Below, piece by piece: positions 8,328-9,717 of a stretch of 9,717 nt of DNA. The first letter of the stretch is position 1. Each line of letters begins with the position of its first letter. The position numbers and the translations under genes are program-made. Source of the stretch: Pedosphaera sp. (GTDB lineage Bacteria > Verrucomicrobiota > Verrucomicrobiia > Limisphaerales > Pedosphaeraceae); contig JAQGOT010000217.1 in assembly GCA_028293465.1 (NCBI GenBank), forward strand, positions 1-9,717, written 5' to 3'. The notes under the pieces are model-generated. The model saw only the letters and a list, made by a program, of their open reading frames with translations, did not search any database and was not told where the DNA came from.

Positions 8328-8963
8328 TTACACCAACCGGCTTCTGGTCAGCGGGATTTTGCCAAGATGATAGATGATGAAGCCGTGGAGAAATTGCCGC
8401 AGCTCGGTTACTTGAGCGCGGCTTAGTTTGAGTCGGCCCAAGGCGGTCCAATCACTCACCAGGAAAATCCGCAGGAGTTGCTTGATGTCGGGACCCAGGC
8501 GGTCCTCCTCGAAATCGGGCTGGAGACCGAGTTCGCTGAGTAATTTGATTTCGAAGGAGAAGAGGGTTTGGGGTTGCGGCGGGTGGGTGGGCAAATATTT
8601 CAGGAAGCCGGCCATCAGGGAGAAGATTTCGGGGAGGGGCGTTTCCAACTCGGTGGTTTGTTCGATGAGCGCGGCCGCGTAGGAGGCCTGCTGGACGTAG
8701 CCCAAATCCTGCCGAAGAGCCGCGTGCATCTGCTTCAACGCCACCTCGCGTAACGTGTGCAGTTCCGAGCGACGGCTGCGTTGGAAGCTGAAATCGGCGA
8801 GGTAAAACAGGTCGAGCTTGCCGGCGAAGGGGGACTTGGGGCGTCGCGCGCCTTTGGCGACGGTGGCCAACCGGCCCAGCTCCGGGGTGAGCCAGTGGAC
8901 AATCAGGCTGGTTTCCGTCAGCGGGCGCGTGCGGAGAATCAGGCCGGTGGCGGTTTCAATCAT
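8328..8963 (-). CDS. recO: DNA repair protein RecO, short form without zinc finger
   Basis: RecO works with RecR (and RecF) to load RecA onto single-stranded DNA coated by SSB in recombinational repair. The N-terminal OB fold is clear: IETATGLILRTRPLTETSLI, then a W-L-T-P-E-L-G segment, VAKGARRPKSPFAGKLDLF, and a D-F-S-F strand. The middle is helical (ALIEQTTELETPLPEIFSLM, then FSFEIKLLSELGLQPDF). The C-terminal helices end in LHGFIIYHLGKIPLTRSRL. It is 211 aa from ATG 8963, against about 240-250 for typical RecO. It contains no cysteine, and the region after LGLQPDF passes straight into the last helices where many RecO proteins carry a four-cysteine zinc finger. ATG 8963 gives the usual N-terminus (M-I-E); a TTG at 8981 would add six residues. 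It follows the DUF502 gene by 21 bp and is probably in the same operon. Confidence 0.9.
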   Translation of the reverse strand: MIETATGLILRTRPLTETSLIVHWLTPELGRLATVAKGARRPKSPFAGKLDLFYLADFSFQRSRRSELHTLREVALKQMHAALRQDLGYVQQASYAAALIEQTTELETPLPEIFSLMAGFLKYLPTHPPQPQTLFSFEIKLLSELGLQPDFEEDRLGPDIKQLLRIFLVSDWTALGRLKLSRAQVTELRQFLHGFIIYHLGKIPLTRSRLV

Positions 8964-8984
8964 GGAAGAACTGTGCCACAACCC

Positions 8985-9671
8985 TTACGAGCGTGCCGCA
9001 ACTTTTGTGGCGGCGACCGGAGGATATTCCGGGGAGATGGAGCCGAGGCTGATGATGAATTTGACGCCGTCGGCGACGGACATTTCGAGCTTGGTCACCT
9101 CGGCTTCCGGCACCAGGACGAGGAAACCGGAAGTGGGATTGGGCGTGGTGGGGATGAAAACGCACATCAATTTTTCACCCGCTTTGCTCTGAACCTCGTC
9201 GTGAGCTTCACTGGTGAGAAAGCCGATGGAATACATGCCCGCCCGCGGGAACTCGACCATCACGACCGTTTTGAAGGAATTCTTGTTGCTGGAAGTGAAC
9301 GCCTCATTGACCTGCTTGGTGGTGCCGTAAATCTTGTTGAGCAGCGGCACGCGGAGGAGGGACATATCGACTGAACTGATCAGTTTCTTCCCGAGATAAT
9401 TGCGCGCCAGCAATCCCACCACGGAAATCAGAAACACCACGAGCAGCAGGGCCACCACGCTCCAATACCAATACATCGGTCCGGTTCCGACGCCGTTGGA
9501 ACTGTTCTCATGGGTGATCTGCTTGGGGATGAATACCAGAATCCTGTCCGTGATGTTCGAAATGGTAAAAAACAGCCAAAAGATGACGAGGAGCGAGATG
9601 ATGGCCGGGAGGACGATGGCCAACCCGGTAAAGAAGTTGGCCCGCCACCGGCTGAGATGATCTTTATTCAC
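8985..9671 (-). CDS. DUF502 family inner-membrane protein
   Basis: This 228-aa protein belongs to the DUF502 family, which also includes the plant LIKE-COV membrane proteins; its biochemical function is unknown. It has two membrane helices, about 13-37 (FFTGLAIVLPAIISLLVIFW) and 70-89 (SVVALLLVVFLISVVGLLA), followed by a soluble C-terminal domain. Family motifs are present: TGLAIVLPAIIS in helix 1, RVPLLNKIYGTTKQV at 107-121, VEFPRAGMYSIGFLTSE, and VFIPTTPNPTSGFLVLVP. The GTG at 9671 is the only reasonable start, because an in-frame TAG lies three codons upstream and no ATG occurs before the first helix. A candidate promoter sits directly upstream, so the transcript may be leaderless. It is first gene of a likely operon with recO. 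Confidence 0.9.
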   Translation of the reverse strand: MNKDHLSRWRANFFTGLAIVLPAIISLLVIFWLFFTISNITDRILVFIPKQITHENSSNGVGTGPMYWYWSVVALLLVVFLISVVGLLARNYLGKKLISSVDMSLLRVPLLNKIYGTTKQVNEAFTSSNKNSFKTVVMVEFPRAGMYSIGFLTSEAHDEVQSKAGEKLMCVFIPTTPNPTSGFLVLVPEAEVTKLEMSVADGVKFIISLGSISPEYPPVAATKVAARS

Positions 9672-9677
9672 GCGGGC

Positions 9678-9706
9678 AATCTAGTTTTACGTTCCAGTTT
9701 GCTCAA
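9678..9706 (-). promoter_or_regulatory. Candidate promoter for the DUF502-recO unit
   Basis: On the minus strand, TTGAGC (9706-9701, four of six to TTGACA) and TAGATT (9683-9678, four of six to TATAAT) are exactly 17 bp apart. Only six bases separate the -10 from the GTG start at 9671, so the expected transcription start would fall on or next to the start codon. Both boxes are imperfect, so this is a candidate only. Confidence 0.35.
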
Positions 9707-9717
9707 GTTAAAGCGGC

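Noticed and set aside
8042..8377. Open + strand frame that overlaps the end of the propeller gene and continues into the recO region, suggesting a frameshifted propeller C-terminus.
   Set aside because: The propeller already has seven complete repeats in its own frame, and the continuing frame shows no eighth repeat or other WD40-like pattern.
8757..9374. Long + strand open frame opposite recO and the DUF502 gene.
   Set aside because: It is the antisense shadow of two well-supported minus-strand genes with clear family motifs.

Overview
The window looks like chromosomal DNA of a GC-rich Gram-negative bacterium of the Planctomycetes-Verrucomicrobia-Chlamydiae group. The best guess is a Verrucomicrobiota member near Pedosphaera/Limisphaerales. 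This rests on a prepilin-like protein with the N-terminal FTLIELLVVIAVIAILAGLL segment and a C-terminal H-X9-DG motif, which is heavily amplified in these phyla. It is also supported by a long-form (three-domain) IspG, weak or absent Shine-Dalgarno sequences and overall gene content. The assignment is inference from family knowledge, not from a search.

Region 1 (1-5927, + strand) is an envelope-lipid and isoprenoid block. It runs cdsA (5' end cut by the window), dxr, rseP, ispG and a small uncharacterised soluble protein. CdsA makes CDP-diacylglycerol for phospholipids. Dxr and IspG are the second and the penultimate enzymes of the MEP isoprenoid pathway, which supplies undecaprenyl and quinone precursors. 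RseP is the intramembrane site-2 protease of the envelope stress response. The dxr/cdsA/rseP association is a classic bacterial neighbourhood; here ispG follows rseP by 5 bp in the place where bamA stands in E. coli. A 173-bp gap before rseP holds a candidate promoter and a thrice-repeated octamer, so rseP-ispG-hypothetical may form its own unit.

Region 2 (5928-8183, + strand) begins with a 213-bp gap that carries an operator-like cluster of CCAAGAT inverted repeats. It is followed by an H-X9-DG prepilin-like protein (GTG start) and, 24 bp later, a membrane-anchored seven-bladed WD40-type propeller protein. The two may be co-transcribed; their function is not known.

Region 3 (8184-9717, - strand) is a convergent two-gene unit: a DUF502 membrane protein followed by recO. 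The DUF502 gene starts with GTG directly beneath a candidate promoter whose predicted transcription start falls on the start codon, so its mRNA may be leaderless. The RecO is short, has no cysteine and lacks the usual zinc-finger segment.

I found no RNA genes, insertion sequences, CRISPR arrays, phage genes or defence system. Most of the window is ordinary housekeeping sequence. The points most worth checking are the zinc-finger-less RecO, the CCAAGAT palindrome cluster, the internally duplicated small protein after ispG, and the prepilin/propeller pair.
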